In this document: positions 17,501 through 25,763 of the stretch, in pieces
Numbering within the stretch: position 1 is the first letter of the stretch
Layout of the letters: each line of letters opens with the position of its first letter
Source of the DNA: Paenibacillus pedocola
GTDB lineage: Bacteria; Bacillota; Bacilli; Paenibacillales; Paenibacillaceae
Assembly (NCBI RefSeq): GCF_031599675.1
Contig: NZ_CP134223.1
Coordinates: forward strand, 248,001 to 312,000
Reading direction: 5' to 3'
DNA length: 64,000 nucleotides
Made by a program: the position numbers and the translations under genes
The notes under the pieces: generated by a model
What the model saw: only the letters and a program-made list of their open reading frames with translations
Told to the model about the DNA's origin: nothing
Databases searched by the model: none

Positions 17501-20273
17501 ACAGATCATTGAAGTGAATGATGATTCGCTGTTCACGACAGAAACGTATGACGGCAAAGATATTTCCGCTATCTGGGTACACGGGAACATTACAGACAGC
17601 AGCGTGAAGACACTGCAAGAGGCGGGATATTCCTATGATCAAAGCGACAATACGGTAAGCTTTTATGAATACGGCAGCCCGTTCATGTCCGGTTACTTTA
17701 AGGCCGATAAGAACGGTGACTTCCGTTACGGGATTACGAAGGAAGACTTCGCATCGGAACCTTATGAACTGCGGCTCTTCGGCTGGGACCCTGCAACGGT
17801 AGGGACGACCTGGCTGGGCAATAAATATGTGTATCTGACCCCTGATACCACTTATGCACTTACTGAACTGGACCGGGAAACGGTAAAAGTAGGTGATACC
17901 TTTACTGCGACGATCAACATGAATAATCTGAAAGCATTCACCGGAGCGGAGTTTACACTTCAGGAACTTACCGGGAACTTCAAACTGGAGTCGCTGGATG
18001 TCACGGATGAATTCAAGGCACTTGCGGCAAAGCAGGGGGCTACGGTGGAGCTCCAGGATGATATCAAAGATTTCTACAGCAGCGTAAAAGTAAAACTGCA
18101 AGGTGAGAACCTTACCGGGATCGATGGCGATGTACCGTTCCTGAAGCTGAAATATAAAGTAAGTGGCGACTCCTACTATAATAAGGTGGCCACGATTCTG
18201 GCTACGGATCTCTTCGTGACTCAAGCCGGGACGGAAGAAGCCTTATATACTCCGTCGTATACAACGGATTATATGGATTTTGTATCCAAGACTTCGCGGT
18301 TGTACGGCTTTGTAAGCCCGGAAGCCTTCCTGGTTAACGGGGAATATATGGAGTTTGGCAAGGATTACAGCAAGATGAATTTCGAAGTATTTGCGGAAAC
18401 TGAATCCGGCAAAAAATATACGGCAACCGTAGACCGGAATGCCCAATATGATCTTAAATCGATTCCTGTCTCAGACGAGGTAATCAAAGTAACCTTCAAA
18501 GCGCCGGGACACACTTCTATCAGCCGCTCAAGCACTGCTTACAAGATTGAAGACGGCAAGATGATCGGCTCGCAGCAGCTGTTATCCCTGCACGGCTCGC
18601 TGGCCGGGGATGTCAACGGCGATGAAGTTATCGACATTCTTGATTTGCAGCAGGCTGGACTGGCTTATAATACCAGTGATCCCAAGTCTGATATCAACCA
18701 GGACGGAACCGTGGATGATACAGATATCCAGTTTATCGTGAAGAACTTCCTGTCACTTGGCCAGAATGCCGCTGTAGATGCGGTTCCTCAGGACAAGATT
18801 GGCGGGATTGGCCTGGACGAGATGCTGGAACAAATCAAGAACGGCACGCCTAATAGCGGCGGCGGTACAGACAACGGCGGTGGAACCGACAACGGCGGCG
18901 GTACTGACAACGGCGGTGGAACCGATAACGGTGGTGGTACGGATAACGGCGGTGGAACCGATAACGGCGGTGGAACCGATAACGGTGGTGGTACTGACAA
19001 CGGCGGTGGAACCGATAACGGCGGCGGTACCGACAACGGCGGTGGAACCGATAACGGTGGTGGTACCGACAACGGCGGCGGTACCGACAACGGCGGCGGT
19101 ACTGATACAGTCAACGGCAATACTGGCAACACAAGTAATACAGGCAGCAGCAATACCGGAAGTGCTCCGGTTGTGGTTACTGAGCAAACTGTGCCGGCTT
19201 CCGATTTGGCGGCTGTCACTAACGGTGTAGCAACAGTAGACGGTAAAGCGGGCGTTCCGGTGAAACTGCCGGCTAATAGCGGGGAACTGCTCAAGGGCAG
19301 CAGCCTGGCAGTGCACACGGATGCCGGAATGGTAACCATTCCGTCTGGGGTGCTGCAGGCACTTGCAGCGCAGGCGAACGACAATAATCAGGGCAATATC
19401 TACTTGAATATTGCAGCTAAGGCGGCAACGCCTGCACCTGCTGAAGCGGGTGTGGCGCTGACAGCAGGCGGCGTTTATGATTTCAATCTCTTCTATAAGA
19501 AGGCGAATGGCGAAGAAGTGCGCCTTGCAGCCTTCCCGAAAGAAATTCAGCTAACGCTATCTTACAACAACAGTCTGAACGCCGATCTGTCAGGCATCTA
19601 TTATTTGAACGAACAGACCTCTGCCTGGGAATATGTAGGCGGCAAGGTCAATGCAGCACAGCATACCATCACCGCAAATGTAGGCCATTTCAGCACTTAC
19701 GGTGTACTGGCTTACGAGAAGAGCTTTACCGATCTTTCCGCTTCGCACTGGGCTACGGGAGCCGTTAAGGCATTGTCGGCGAAGCACATCGTAACCGGCC
19801 AGTCGGAAACGCTGTTCGCTCCGGATGCCAAGACAACACGGGCTGAATTCGTGGCGATGATTGTACGGGCCTTGGGATTGCATACGGGGGTAGAAGATAC
19901 GCAATTCAGCGATATTCCGGCAGATGCCTGGTATGCGGATGAAGTGGCTGCGGCGCATGGGGCCGGATTGGTTAACGGCCTTACGCAGACCGCGTTTGCA
20001 CCAGATCGGAGCATTACCCGTGAAGAAATGGCAGTTATTGCAGTTAAGGCTTATAAATATGCGGCAGCGAAACAAGCCGGGGCTTCGGCCAACACTCAGG
20101 TGTACAAGGATCAATCGTCCATCTCTTCCTGGGCGGCGGCGAGCATCCAAGAGGCAGCAGGCCTGGGAATTATGTCAGGGCATGCGAGCGGGCTGTTCGC
20201 TCCGAAAGCGGCGGCAAGCCGGGCCGAAACTGCGCAGACCATTTATAATCTGTTGACTGCGGCAGGCAAGTAA
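14535..20273 (+). CDS. Cell-surface subtilisin-like serine protease with dockerin-like and SLH domains
   Basis: This 1912-residue exported protease has a signal peptide ending about AFA-AP (residue 31), then an I9-like propeptide to about 200. The S8 domain has Asp249 (GILDTGID), His319 (HGTHVAG), an Asn in AAGNDGPA and Ser654 (GTSMATPH), interrupted by a PA-type insert at about 470-590, as in C5a peptidase-like enzymes. Beta-rich domains follow, then a dockerin-like pair of Ca-binding loops at about 1357-1415 (DVNGDEVIDILD, DINQDGTVDDTD), fourteen GGGTDN repeats, another domain, and three SLH motifs at about 1731-1911. SLH motifs bind pyruvylated cell-wall polymer, so it should be held on the cell surface. 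GGAGG precedes the ATG at 14535; upstream in-frame starts lack a site. All catalytic residues are present. Confidence 0.93.
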   Translation: MKRRTMNRLFSGTIAGGMLVSTLLAPAAFAAPSAGSKFTSEQAAAILKGLTPAQRQALEQISVSTGPVISPEINTESTELVNVIVQFIPEPAAVAGLTSAGKAQKFSLTSAEDQVEQSHEDFKAFIGKLKVNKLESRSAFAYNPSEISIYQEYREAFNGVAVTLPGTAVRDLASSGLVKKIWNDTTVQLPEDTVIPTDLTGEDNAADLTAGEEAADTSKLMMESFPVIGVDKLHDEGVTGKGIKVGILDTGIDYNHPDLTSVYHGYRKTDGENPAAVDPATVKGWDFIDNDADPMETTYKDWEAAGKPESDSEEYFTAHGTHVAGTIAGQQANDVDYAALGVAPDVELYSYRVLGPYGSGANSGIIAAIDKAVQDGMDVINLSLGSKLNDPLDPTSIAINNAMLAGVVSVIAAGNDGPAAGTLGTPGASALGITIGASSVPIAIPTVTASVYDAAVPAAADEESATVTDTVYQPLTMKLFGEEFNYEPASIVGTEQEIVYAGLGKAADFAGLDVAGKVALIARGEIGLNIKIKNAAKAGAIAAIIYNNTTGYIDNYLGEASGYIPTFQVEQAAGESLKKMAKPYISFTDVSDTVSQGDLLADFSSRGPVSGTDDIKPDLVAPGVAVFSTYPVYMNDPVNQSNYDIAYTRMSGTSMATPHVTGIAALILQKHPDYTPFDVKAALMNTSVDLNKDYSIYEVGAGRVDAYRAVHADTTVKVLDTTTSVSADNEYVEIADITGSLNYGSVYTEEGKTTSASKTLELDNGAENAKTYHLELELPSSAPITLSRDEVSVPAESSTTFDTQLLVNDSVPNGTYEGYIHVINEADAADVYQLPLLIRVSDKGLDYLEMDPPAISNNYVMHSYSNWVTTAYFSMKSPMETMDVYLKDYKTGEVLGFLGTVNTADLAVGKDIMLFNLFKGYVYPFTEDGSISKVSRFVPEGEYALEAFSIDADGESYQVESPMTLVDNTSPELSLKTTNAAGDTAVLTPQIIEVNDDSLFTTETYDGKDISAIWVHGNITDSSVKTLQEAGYSYDQSDNTVSFYEYGSPFMSGYFKADKNGDFRYGITKEDFASEPYELRLFGWDPATVGTTWLGNKYVYLTPDTTYALTELDRETVKVGDTFTATINMNNLKAFTGAEFTLQELTGNFKLESLDVTDEFKALAAKQGATVELQDDIKDFYSSVKVKLQGENLTGIDGDVPFLKLKYKVSGDSYYNKVATILATDLFVTQAGTEEALYTPSYTTDYMDFVSKTSRLYGFVSPEAFLVNGEYMEFGKDYSKMNFEVFAETESGKKYTATVDRNAQYDLKSIPVSDEVIKVTFKAPGHTSISRSSTAYKIEDGKMIGSQQLLSLHGSLAGDVNGDEVIDILDLQQAGLAYNTSDPKSDINQDGTVDDTDIQFIVKNFLSLGQNAAVDAVPQDKIGGIGLDEMLEQIKNGTPNSGGGTDNGGGTDNGGGTDNGGGTDNGGGTDNGGGTDNGGGTDNGGGTDNGGGTDNGGGTDNGGGTDNGGGTDNGGGTDNGGGTDTVNGNTGNTSNTGSSNTGSAPVVVTEQTVPASDLAAVTNGVATVDGKAGVPVKLPANSGELLKGSSLAVHTDAGMVTIPSGVLQALAAQANDNNQGNIYLNIAAKAATPAPAEAGVALTAGGVYDFNLFYKKANGEEVRLAAFPKEIQLTLSYNNSLNADLSGIYYLNEQTSAWEYVGGKVNAAQHTITANVGHFSTYGVLAYEKSFTDLSASHWATGAVKALSAKHIVTGQSETLFAPDAKTTRAEFVAMIVRALGLHTGVEDTQFSDIPADAWYADEVAAAHGAGLVNGLTQTAFAPDRSITREEMAVIAVKAYKYAAAKQAGASANTQVYKDQSSISSWAAASIQEAAGLGIMSGHASGLFAPKAAASRAETAQTIYNLLTAAGK
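18858..19109 (+). repeat. Fourteen 18-bp coding repeats (GGGTDN)
   Basis: Fourteen exact 18-bp units encode Gly-Gly-Gly-Thr-Asp-Asn (the last ends Asp-Thr). Codon choice alternates among GGCGGCGGTAC, GGCGGTGGAACC and GGTGGTGGTAC versions, so blocks of units have been copied together. The product is a flexible linker between the dockerin-like region and the C-terminal surface-anchoring part. Copy number probably varies between strains. Confidence 0.97.
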
Positions 20274-20295
20274 TATCAACTTTTCATATTTAGGC

Positions 20296-20347
20296 AAAAA
20301 GCCGGGGGAATATCGCTGCAAGAGCGGTAACCTCCCGGCTTTTTTTA
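20296..20347 (+). terminator. Terminator after the SLH subtilase
   Basis: AAAAAGCCGGG at 20296-20306 pairs with CCCGGCTTTTT at 20334-20344 and runs into seven T. Confidence 0.9.
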
Positions 20348-20359
20348 ATGGAATAACTC

Positions 20360-20386
20360 TTGAATCTGTCTTTACCGTTGTATAAT
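20360..20386 (+). promoter_or_regulatory. Promoter candidate for the HTH-TPR regulator
   Basis: TTGAAT at 20360-20365 and a perfect TATAAT at 20381-20386 are 15 bases apart (16 if the -35 is read as CTTGAA). The gene starts 45 bases after the -10. Confidence 0.5.
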
Positions 20387-20431
20387 AAAGAGAGCTTACT
20401 GCTGTACTTTAACGGAAAAGAGGACTTAAGA

Positions 20432-21679
20432 ATGACTGAGGGGAAAATCATCAAGCACTACCGGGAGAAGCAGCAATTAACCCAGCGTGAGCTTGGTCAT
20501 GGGATTTGCTCAGTGACTCATCTAAGCAAAATAGAGCGGGGCATCACCGAGTATTCCTCCGAAATCATCGATTTATTATGCGGGCGCCTCAATATCAATA
20601 TGGCTACAGAGATAGAACGTTTCCATATGACCCAGCGCAAGTTAAACGAATGGCATGATGCGATGGTAATGCAGCGGACGAAAGAAGCGGAGATCCTGAA
20701 GGAGCAGATTGAGCGGGAAACACTTAAAGATTTGCCCGATTACAAAATCCCGTATCCCCTGCTGTTAACCCGTTACTATTTATATAACAATGACTTGAAG
20801 CCTGCTTCCAGGCTGATCCGGGAGATTGGAAAGGATGAATATGCTTCGCCTTACGTGCGCAACTATTTTAAGCATCTTCAGGGAATCTATTATTTTTTGT
20901 CGGGTAAATTCCTGGAATGTATCGGCGTTTTGACGGAGATTGACGAGCCGGAGTATACCGAACAGGAGTATTTCTATCATTTGGCGCTTGCGTATCATTC
21001 GATTCATTCCAATATTATCGCCTACTATTATGGGGAAAAAGCGCTGCAATATTTCCGCAAGACACTTAATCTGGTGCGGATTATCGATACCGAGACCCTT
21101 TTGCTGATTCAGCTGAGTGTGAATGAACCGCATTATTTCTCGATAGCTAAGCAGTCTTACGAAAATCTGATCAAAGCCTGTGAGTTATGCGGCTCTATCG
21201 ACCGCAAGTACAAGCTGCTCCATAACCTTGCCTTTGAGCATATGCGCCGGGGGCTGTACGACGAAGCGGCCGACCTGTTCGAACAGGTGATGGAGCTGAT
21301 TAGCGGGCCGGACCATTCGTTCTACCTGACTGTGCTTGACTGCTATATCACTTCCTGCGTGGGCGCTAAGCGCCTTCCCGTATCCGAATTGCTTGCTTTA
21401 ACCTATCAAGGGCTGACACTGGCGACGGAGCGTACAGACAACCGGGCGATTAACTTTAACCTGCTGATGCTGTCGCTGAAAGAGGATTGGCAGCCGTATT
21501 ACCGTTATATTGAGGAGGAAGCCCTGCCGCATTTCCGCAGCAATGGCGACACCTATGCCATCGAGCGGTATGAGCGCAAGCTGTTGTCCTATTATCTAAA
21601 GAGCGGCGAACGCGATAAAGCACTGGATCTTTCGCTCTCCATGATTGGCGGCATGAGCAGCGGGCTGGAGAATTATTGA
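20432..21679 (+). CDS. XRE-type HTH regulator with TPR-like sensor domain
   Basis: This 415-residue protein has an XRE-type HTH at residues 1-62 (IIKHYREKQQLTQRELGHGICSVTHLSKIERG) followed by a long all-helical region of TPR-like repeats. That is the layout of RRNPP regulators such as PlcR and Rgg, which bind a short secreted peptide. I see no candidate signal-peptide gene directly beside it, so the ligand may lie elsewhere or the protein may not use a peptide. The start is set at the ATG at 20432, with AGAGGAC upstream; the frame extends to 20360 inside the promoter. It lies alone between two terminators, so its targets are not obvious. The upstream SLH protease is one possibility. Confidence 0.75.
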   Translation: MTEGKIIKHYREKQQLTQRELGHGICSVTHLSKIERGITEYSSEIIDLLCGRLNINMATEIERFHMTQRKLNEWHDAMVMQRTKEAEILKEQIERETLKDLPDYKIPYPLLLTRYYLYNNDLKPASRLIREIGKDEYASPYVRNYFKHLQGIYYFLSGKFLECIGVLTEIDEPEYTEQEYFYHLALAYHSIHSNIIAYYYGEKALQYFRKTLNLVRIIDTETLLLIQLSVNEPHYFSIAKQSYENLIKACELCGSIDRKYKLLHNLAFEHMRRGLYDEAADLFEQVMELISGPDHSFYLTVLDCYITSCVGAKRLPVSELLALTYQGLTLATERTDNRAINFNLLMLSLKEDWQPYYRYIEEEALPHFRSNGDTYAIERYERKLLSYYLKSGERDKALDLSLSMIGGMSSGLENY

Positions 21680-21720
21680 TACATCCGGGATGGCCGAGGC
21701 GGAGGTGCTGTTTCCGTTAT

Positions 21721-21775
21721 AAAAAAAGAGACCACCCGCGCGCAGAGCTGAAGCTGCAAGCGGGGCGGTCTCTTT
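21721..21775. terminator. Shared terminator between the HTH regulator and the GH4 gene
   Basis: GAGACC-ACCCGC at 21728-21738 pairs with GCGGGGCGGTCTC near 21760-21772. The minus-strand side is followed by seven T, so it best ends the sugar operon arriving from the right. The plus-strand side has only TTT. Confidence 0.75.
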
Positions 21776-21781
21776 GTGATG

Positions 21782-23119
21782 TTATTCTGCAGTGGCCGAA
21801 GCCGCTTCCTTACCGGCAAAAAAATTCGGCAAATACTCCCTGTTCGCCTCCAGCATTTCATCCAGCATGAATATAGCCGTCTCTACGGAAGGCACGAGCG
21901 GATGATGGGCGAGCGCCTGGATCGCCAGGCTGCGGTCGCCGGTAACGGCGGCGTCAATCGCCAGCTGCTCATACGTCTTCACGGCATGGATCAGTCCCTT
22001 CGCCATCGGCGGCACCTTGGTCAGCGGCAGCGGCAGCGGACCGGTCTTCGTGACGACACAGTTGACCTCAATGCTGGCATCCTCCGGCAAAAAGCTGAGA
22101 ATGCCGCGGTTCGCCACGTTCAGTGTCTGAATATCATTCGTGCCGTTATGTAGCGAGCGCATCAGGTTGACCGCCGCTTCGGAATAAAAGGCTCCGCCGC
22201 GCTGCTCCAGCTGCTTCGGCTTCTCCTTCAGCTCCAGATTGCTGTAGATTTCGAACAGCTCTTCCTCGACGCGTTTGACTACTTCGGCACGGTTTGCACC
22301 CTGCCTGGCGGAGGCCAGCTGCTCTTCGAGCATGGCGTCGGTCATGTAGAAATATTTCAAATAATAAGAGGGCAGAGCACGCAAGGACTGCAGGAATTCG
22401 GGATTCCACTCCCGTGCAGGGACGTTCTTCGCGCTGTAGCCAGCCGTATCGGCCAGCATCTCATCCAGCTTGTCTTCACCCTCGACATCAATCCGGGTAA
22501 TCCAGTGCAGGTGATTAAGCCCGACGAACTCGGCATAAATCCGGTCCGGCGCGGCATTGTATTTCGCTGATACCTGCTTGATCAGCCCGATCGGCGCATT
22601 GCAGAGTCCGATGCTCTTCACCTTCGAGTATCTCAGCACCGCTTCGGTCACCATTCCCGCCGGGTTGGTGAAGTTCAGCAGCCAGGCATCAGGAGCGAGC
22701 TCTTCGATATCCCGGCAGATGTCCAGGATGACGGGAATGGTGCGCAGCGCTTTCATCATTCCGCCCGGGCCGGTCGTTTCCTGGCCGATGACGCCGTATT
22801 TGAGCGGAATGGACTCATCGCGGGCGCGGGCGTCCAGCATGCCGACGCGGATCTGGGTGCTGACGAAGTCCGCTCCGGCAATCGCCTCGCGGCGGTCAGT
22901 CGTCAGGTGGACTGTAATCGGCAGACCCGATTCCTGCACCATCCGCTTAGCCAGACTGCCGACAATGTTCAGCTTACGCAGGCCGGGCTCAATATCCACG
23001 AGCCACAGCTCAGTCACAGGAAGCTCCTTGTGATGGAGAATGAAGCCTTCGATCAGTTCAGGTGTATAGGAAGAGCCGCCGCCAATCACGGCGATCTTAA
23101 GTCCTTGGTTAGCTGCCAA
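21782..23119 (-). CDS. Family 4 glycoside hydrolase, 6-phospho-beta-glucosidase type
   Basis: This is a 445-residue cytoplasmic enzyme of GH4, the NAD- and metal-dependent glycosidases that cleave sugar-6-phosphate glycosides by an oxidation-elimination-addition mechanism. Visible are the NAD-binding VIGGGSSYTPELIEGF at the N-terminus, NFTNPAGMVTEAV, the metal-ligand Cys in GLCNAPIGL and His in GLNHLHW, all in the LicH/CelF subtype. The start is TTG at 23119, with AGGAG eight bases upstream and no in-frame ATG nearby. It starts 6 bases after the kinase gene, so the two are cotranscribed. Length is normal. The exact sugar cannot be read from the sequence. Confidence 0.92.
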   Translation of the reverse strand: MAANQGLKIAVIGGGSSYTPELIEGFILHHKELPVTELWLVDIEPGLRKLNIVGSLAKRMVQESGLPITVHLTTDRREAIAGADFVSTQIRVGMLDARARDESIPLKYGVIGQETTGPGGMMKALRTIPVILDICRDIEELAPDAWLLNFTNPAGMVTEAVLRYSKVKSIGLCNAPIGLIKQVSAKYNAAPDRIYAEFVGLNHLHWITRIDVEGEDKLDEMLADTAGYSAKNVPAREWNPEFLQSLRALPSYYLKYFYMTDAMLEEQLASARQGANRAEVVKRVEEELFEIYSNLELKEKPKQLEQRGGAFYSEAAVNLMRSLHNGTNDIQTLNVANRGILSFLPEDASIEVNCVVTKTGPLPLPLTKVPPMAKGLIHAVKTYEQLAIDAAVTGDRSLAIQALAHHPLVPSVETAIFMLDEMLEANREYLPNFFAGKEAASATAE

Positions 23120-23125
23120 GATGAA

Positions 23126-24121
23126 TCACTCCTGTCTTGTTGTTATCGGAATGGGTTCGAATTCTTGAAAGGGACGCATTTTGTCATAGATTTCACTGGT
23201 GATGCTGAGGCCGTCGCTTTCCAGCGCAGCCCACACCGCACCGACCACAGGCTCTGTGGCCAAGGTAACAACAGAGGCGTGCGGCGCGGCTTCGCGCACA
23301 GCCTGTTCAATGGGCCCGCGGATCCAGCCGCGGTCCCCCCGGGTCAGCAGGCTGCCGGCCAGCACGACGTCGAAGACGTCATGCTCCATGCCCAGCCTGC
23401 GGATCACGGCCGCTGCCGACTTGCCCAGCTCGGCACCCTGCCGGTGCAGGATGGCAAGCGCGGCGGTATCGCCGGCTGCTGTCGCCGGGAACAGCAGGCG
23501 CGCCGCATGCAGCGGCACGGATTTGCCGTGGTCGAGGAAGTCGTTGTACATGTCCCCGACCGACTTGTAGCCCAGCAGCTCCAGCAGCGCTGCCGTCAGC
23601 AGAGTTGGTGCCTCGCGCCCGTCCCAGGCACGGATCACGGTGCGGAACACCTCGACATTCAGCGCGCCGCCGCCGCCGAAATCGCCGTACATATAATCGA
23701 AGCCGCCGCACTGGAAGTGCTGGCCTTCACGGTTACGTCCTGCGGCATTGGTGCCGGTGCCGCAGATCAGGGCAACCCCGTACGGGCGGTCCGTGCCCGC
23801 CCGGAGGCCGATCATCGTGTCACCGCCAATCGTATAGCGGCTGAATCCGATGCCGCGGATCAGCGGATGGAGGATGTCGTAGTCCGTCTTGCGGTCGGCT
23901 CCGGCGAGCCCGAGATAGGTATGCCTGACATCCTCAAGCCGGAGCCCGGCCTCCGTAAGCGCGGCAAACGCTGCTGCACGGATATTCGCGGCGGCTTCCT
24001 CCACGCCGGTCTGGTGATTGCCGTTGCCGCTCCTGCCCTTACCGAGCACGTTGCCGGCGGCATCGGTCAGCAGGGCATAGGTTTTACTTCCGCCCCCATC
24101 GATCCCCATATAGTAAGCCAA
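23126..24121 (-). CDS. BadF/BadG-type ATPase, N-acetylglucosamine kinase-like sugar kinase
   Basis: This is a 331-residue protein of the actin-like ATPase clan. The phosphate-1 motif MGIDGGGSKTYALLTD is at the N-terminus, the phosphate-2 motif ALICGTGTNAAGR lies at about 116-128, and GDFGGGG and DVVLAGSLL follow. Close relatives phosphorylate GlcNAc or other amino and neutral sugars. The first codon is TTG at 24121, nine bases after AGGAG; an ATG five codons in would be 21 bases from that site. It is directly upstream of the GH4 gene. As no PTS gene is present, it may phosphorylate the ABC-imported disaccharide to make the GH4 substrate, or the sugar released from it. Confidence 0.83.
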   Translation of the reverse strand: MAYYMGIDGGGSKTYALLTDAAGNVLGKGRSGNGNHQTGVEEAAANIRAAAFAALTEAGLRLEDVRHTYLGLAGADRKTDYDILHPLIRGIGFSRYTIGGDTMIGLRAGTDRPYGVALICGTGTNAAGRNREGQHFQCGGFDYMYGDFGGGGALNVEVFRTVIRAWDGREAPTLLTAALLELLGYKSVGDMYNDFLDHGKSVPLHAARLLFPATAAGDTAALAILHRQGAELGKSAAAVIRRLGMEHDVFDVVLAGSLLTRGDRGWIRGPIEQAVREAAPHASVVTLATEPVVGAVWAALESDGLSITSEIYDKMRPFQEFEPIPITTRQE

Positions 24122-24212
24122 TGGTCGTCACTCCTAAAGTTTTGTGAGCAATCCTTCATTGATGTGTCTTCGTACAAAACTGTCTTCGAAAGCATATGCT
24201 TATATCTTTTAA

Positions 24213-24480
24213 AAAGTGGATTTCGTCCAGACCTGTTAATTCGCTGCTTTATACAAAAATGTGTTATAGCACGTCTTCTGATTAAAAGAAGTGGAATTTC
24301 TCCACTTATTTCTTCATTAAACACTGCGTATAGAATGCTAGTGGGAAAAACTCCGCTTAATTGTACCTAATTCGTCCCCAGAGTAGTGGATGGCCCGAAA
24401 TAGGTGGAGGTTTTCCAACTAATCATCGTAAATTAGGAAAAATGATGGAATTAGGTGGAGGGATTCCAACTAAGTGTTGA
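24213..24480. repeat. Dispersed palindromic repeats related to the 51-bp arrays
   Basis: Four palindromic elements begin with GTGG at 24291, 24341, 24404 and 24454 (spacing 50, 63 and 50), with a weaker one at 24216. Examples are AGTGGAATTTCTCCACTTAT and TAGGTGGAGGTTTTCCAACT. The last two sit in the frame AAATAG-GTGGA-N4-TCCAA-CTAAT, which lines up with the core of the 51-bp arrays at 2.1 and 48.8 kb. They occupy the middle of the 567-base gap between the kinase and LacI genes. The perfect palindrome AGCATATGCT at 24191-24200 and AT-rich sequence make up most of the rest; I see no gene. Confidence 0.75.
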
Positions 24481-24688
24481 ATTCCCTCTTTCTGAAACAG
24501 ACGCTTGCTGATCAACAGCCCTCAATTTTCTCTGCTTCATTCCAATGTTACTCGTTCTTAAGAATAATTAGCGGCGATTAGCGGCGATTTCACCATCTGT
24601 TTCGGGCAGGGCGTACGCCAATCAACAGTCTGGAGACCTCCTGGTTAAGCTTCTGAAGTACATTCTGAACGGGGATTTACCCGGCGGT

Positions 24689-25681
24689 CTATCTGGCGGC
24701 CGCAGTCGATTCCCGCACAATCAGCTCCGGATCAATCCGGATGCTGGCGCCCCGCTTCATATTGCCGTTCATCCGCCGCAGCAGCATATCGGCTGCGGCC
24801 AGTCCGATCTTGTCGGCAGGCTGGCGCAGCGTGGTCAGATGCGGGCGGAGCTGTGAAGCAATATAATGGTCGTCATAGCCGACCACCGCTACCTCTTCCG
24901 GCACGCGGACGCCGGCCTCCATCAGGGCATTGATCAGGCCGAGCGCGATGTTGTCATCGCCCGCGAACACTGCCGTGGGCAGCTTCCCCTCCCGGAGCCA
25001 GCGCTTGCCCGTGTCATAACCCATGCCGATATCGAAATCTCCGTGTACAATTTCGAACGGCTCTAACCCTTGCTCCTGCAGTGCCTGCAGGAAGCCGCTG
25101 CGCCGCTCGCGCGTGCTGCGGAACATCTCCTGCCCGCAGAGATGGGCGATGGAGGTGTGTCCCAGCTCCAGCAGATGGCTGGCTGCGGCATAGCCGCCTT
25201 TGACATTGTCGATGGTAACCGAGTAGGCATCATTGCTCTCCTGCTGATTATCGATCAGCACATAGGGAATGCCCCGGCGCTTCAGCTCCACGAGATAATT
25301 GTCTTCCTCCATCGGCGATAGCAGAATCAGTCCGTCTACCCGGTCCTCCTGGATCAGGTAATGATGGTCGCTGCCTTCCATACCTGTAGAGATGGAGATG
25401 GCCAGGAAATACCCGTGCAGCGCAAGCACCTCGTTCAGCTCTTTGACCACTGCATCGAAGAAGGAATCCTGCAGCGTCGTTACGATCAGGCCGATAATTC
25501 CGGTCTTGCCGCTGGCCAGACTGCGGGCAGCCGCGCTCGGCCGGTAGTCCAGCTCCCGGATCGCATCGAGCACCTTCTGCCGGTTGTTTTCCCGCACGGA
25601 TCCGGCGCCGTTTAGTACGCGGGATACGGTAACAACGGACAATCCCGATTTTTTGGCTACATCAAATATACTTACTTTCAT
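24689..25681 (-). CDS. LacI-family transcriptional repressor
   Basis: This is a 330-residue regulator. The N-terminal HTH SIFDVAKKSGLSVVTVSRVLNG and hinge helix RPSAAARSLASGKTGIIGLI are typical LacI features, followed by a periplasmic-binding-protein-like sugar-sensing core. AAGGAG sits nine bases before the ATG. It lies within the sugar operon, 82 bases after the binding-protein gene, and most likely controls the operon through the palindromes at 29002-29023 and 29073-29096, releasing when the imported sugar binds. The ligand cannot be named from the sequence. Confidence 0.93.
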   Translation of the reverse strand: MKVSIFDVAKKSGLSVVTVSRVLNGAGSVRENNRQKVLDAIRELDYRPSAAARSLASGKTGIIGLIVTTLQDSFFDAVVKELNEVLALHGYFLAISISTGMEGSDHHYLIQEDRVDGLILLSPMEEDNYLVELKRRGIPYVLIDNQQESNDAYSVTIDNVKGGYAAASHLLELGHTSIAHLCGQEMFRSTRERRSGFLQALQEQGLEPFEIVHGDFDIGMGYDTGKRWLREGKLPTAVFAGDDNIALGLINALMEAGVRVPEEVAVVGYDDHYIASQLRPHLTTLRQPADKIGLAAADMLLRRMNGNMKRGASIRIDPELIVRESTAAAR

Positions 25682-25763
25682 CTCCAGCGCTCCTTGCGGT
25701 GATTTTCCGAAGCTATAATACTACCTCCAGTATACAGGGTCGGGAGATGTTCCGCTAAAGGTG

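Noticed and set aside
22907-24370. Plus-strand frame of 487 codons
   Set aside because: Antisense to the GH4 and kinase genes, whose motifs are intact; a GC-rich shadow frame.
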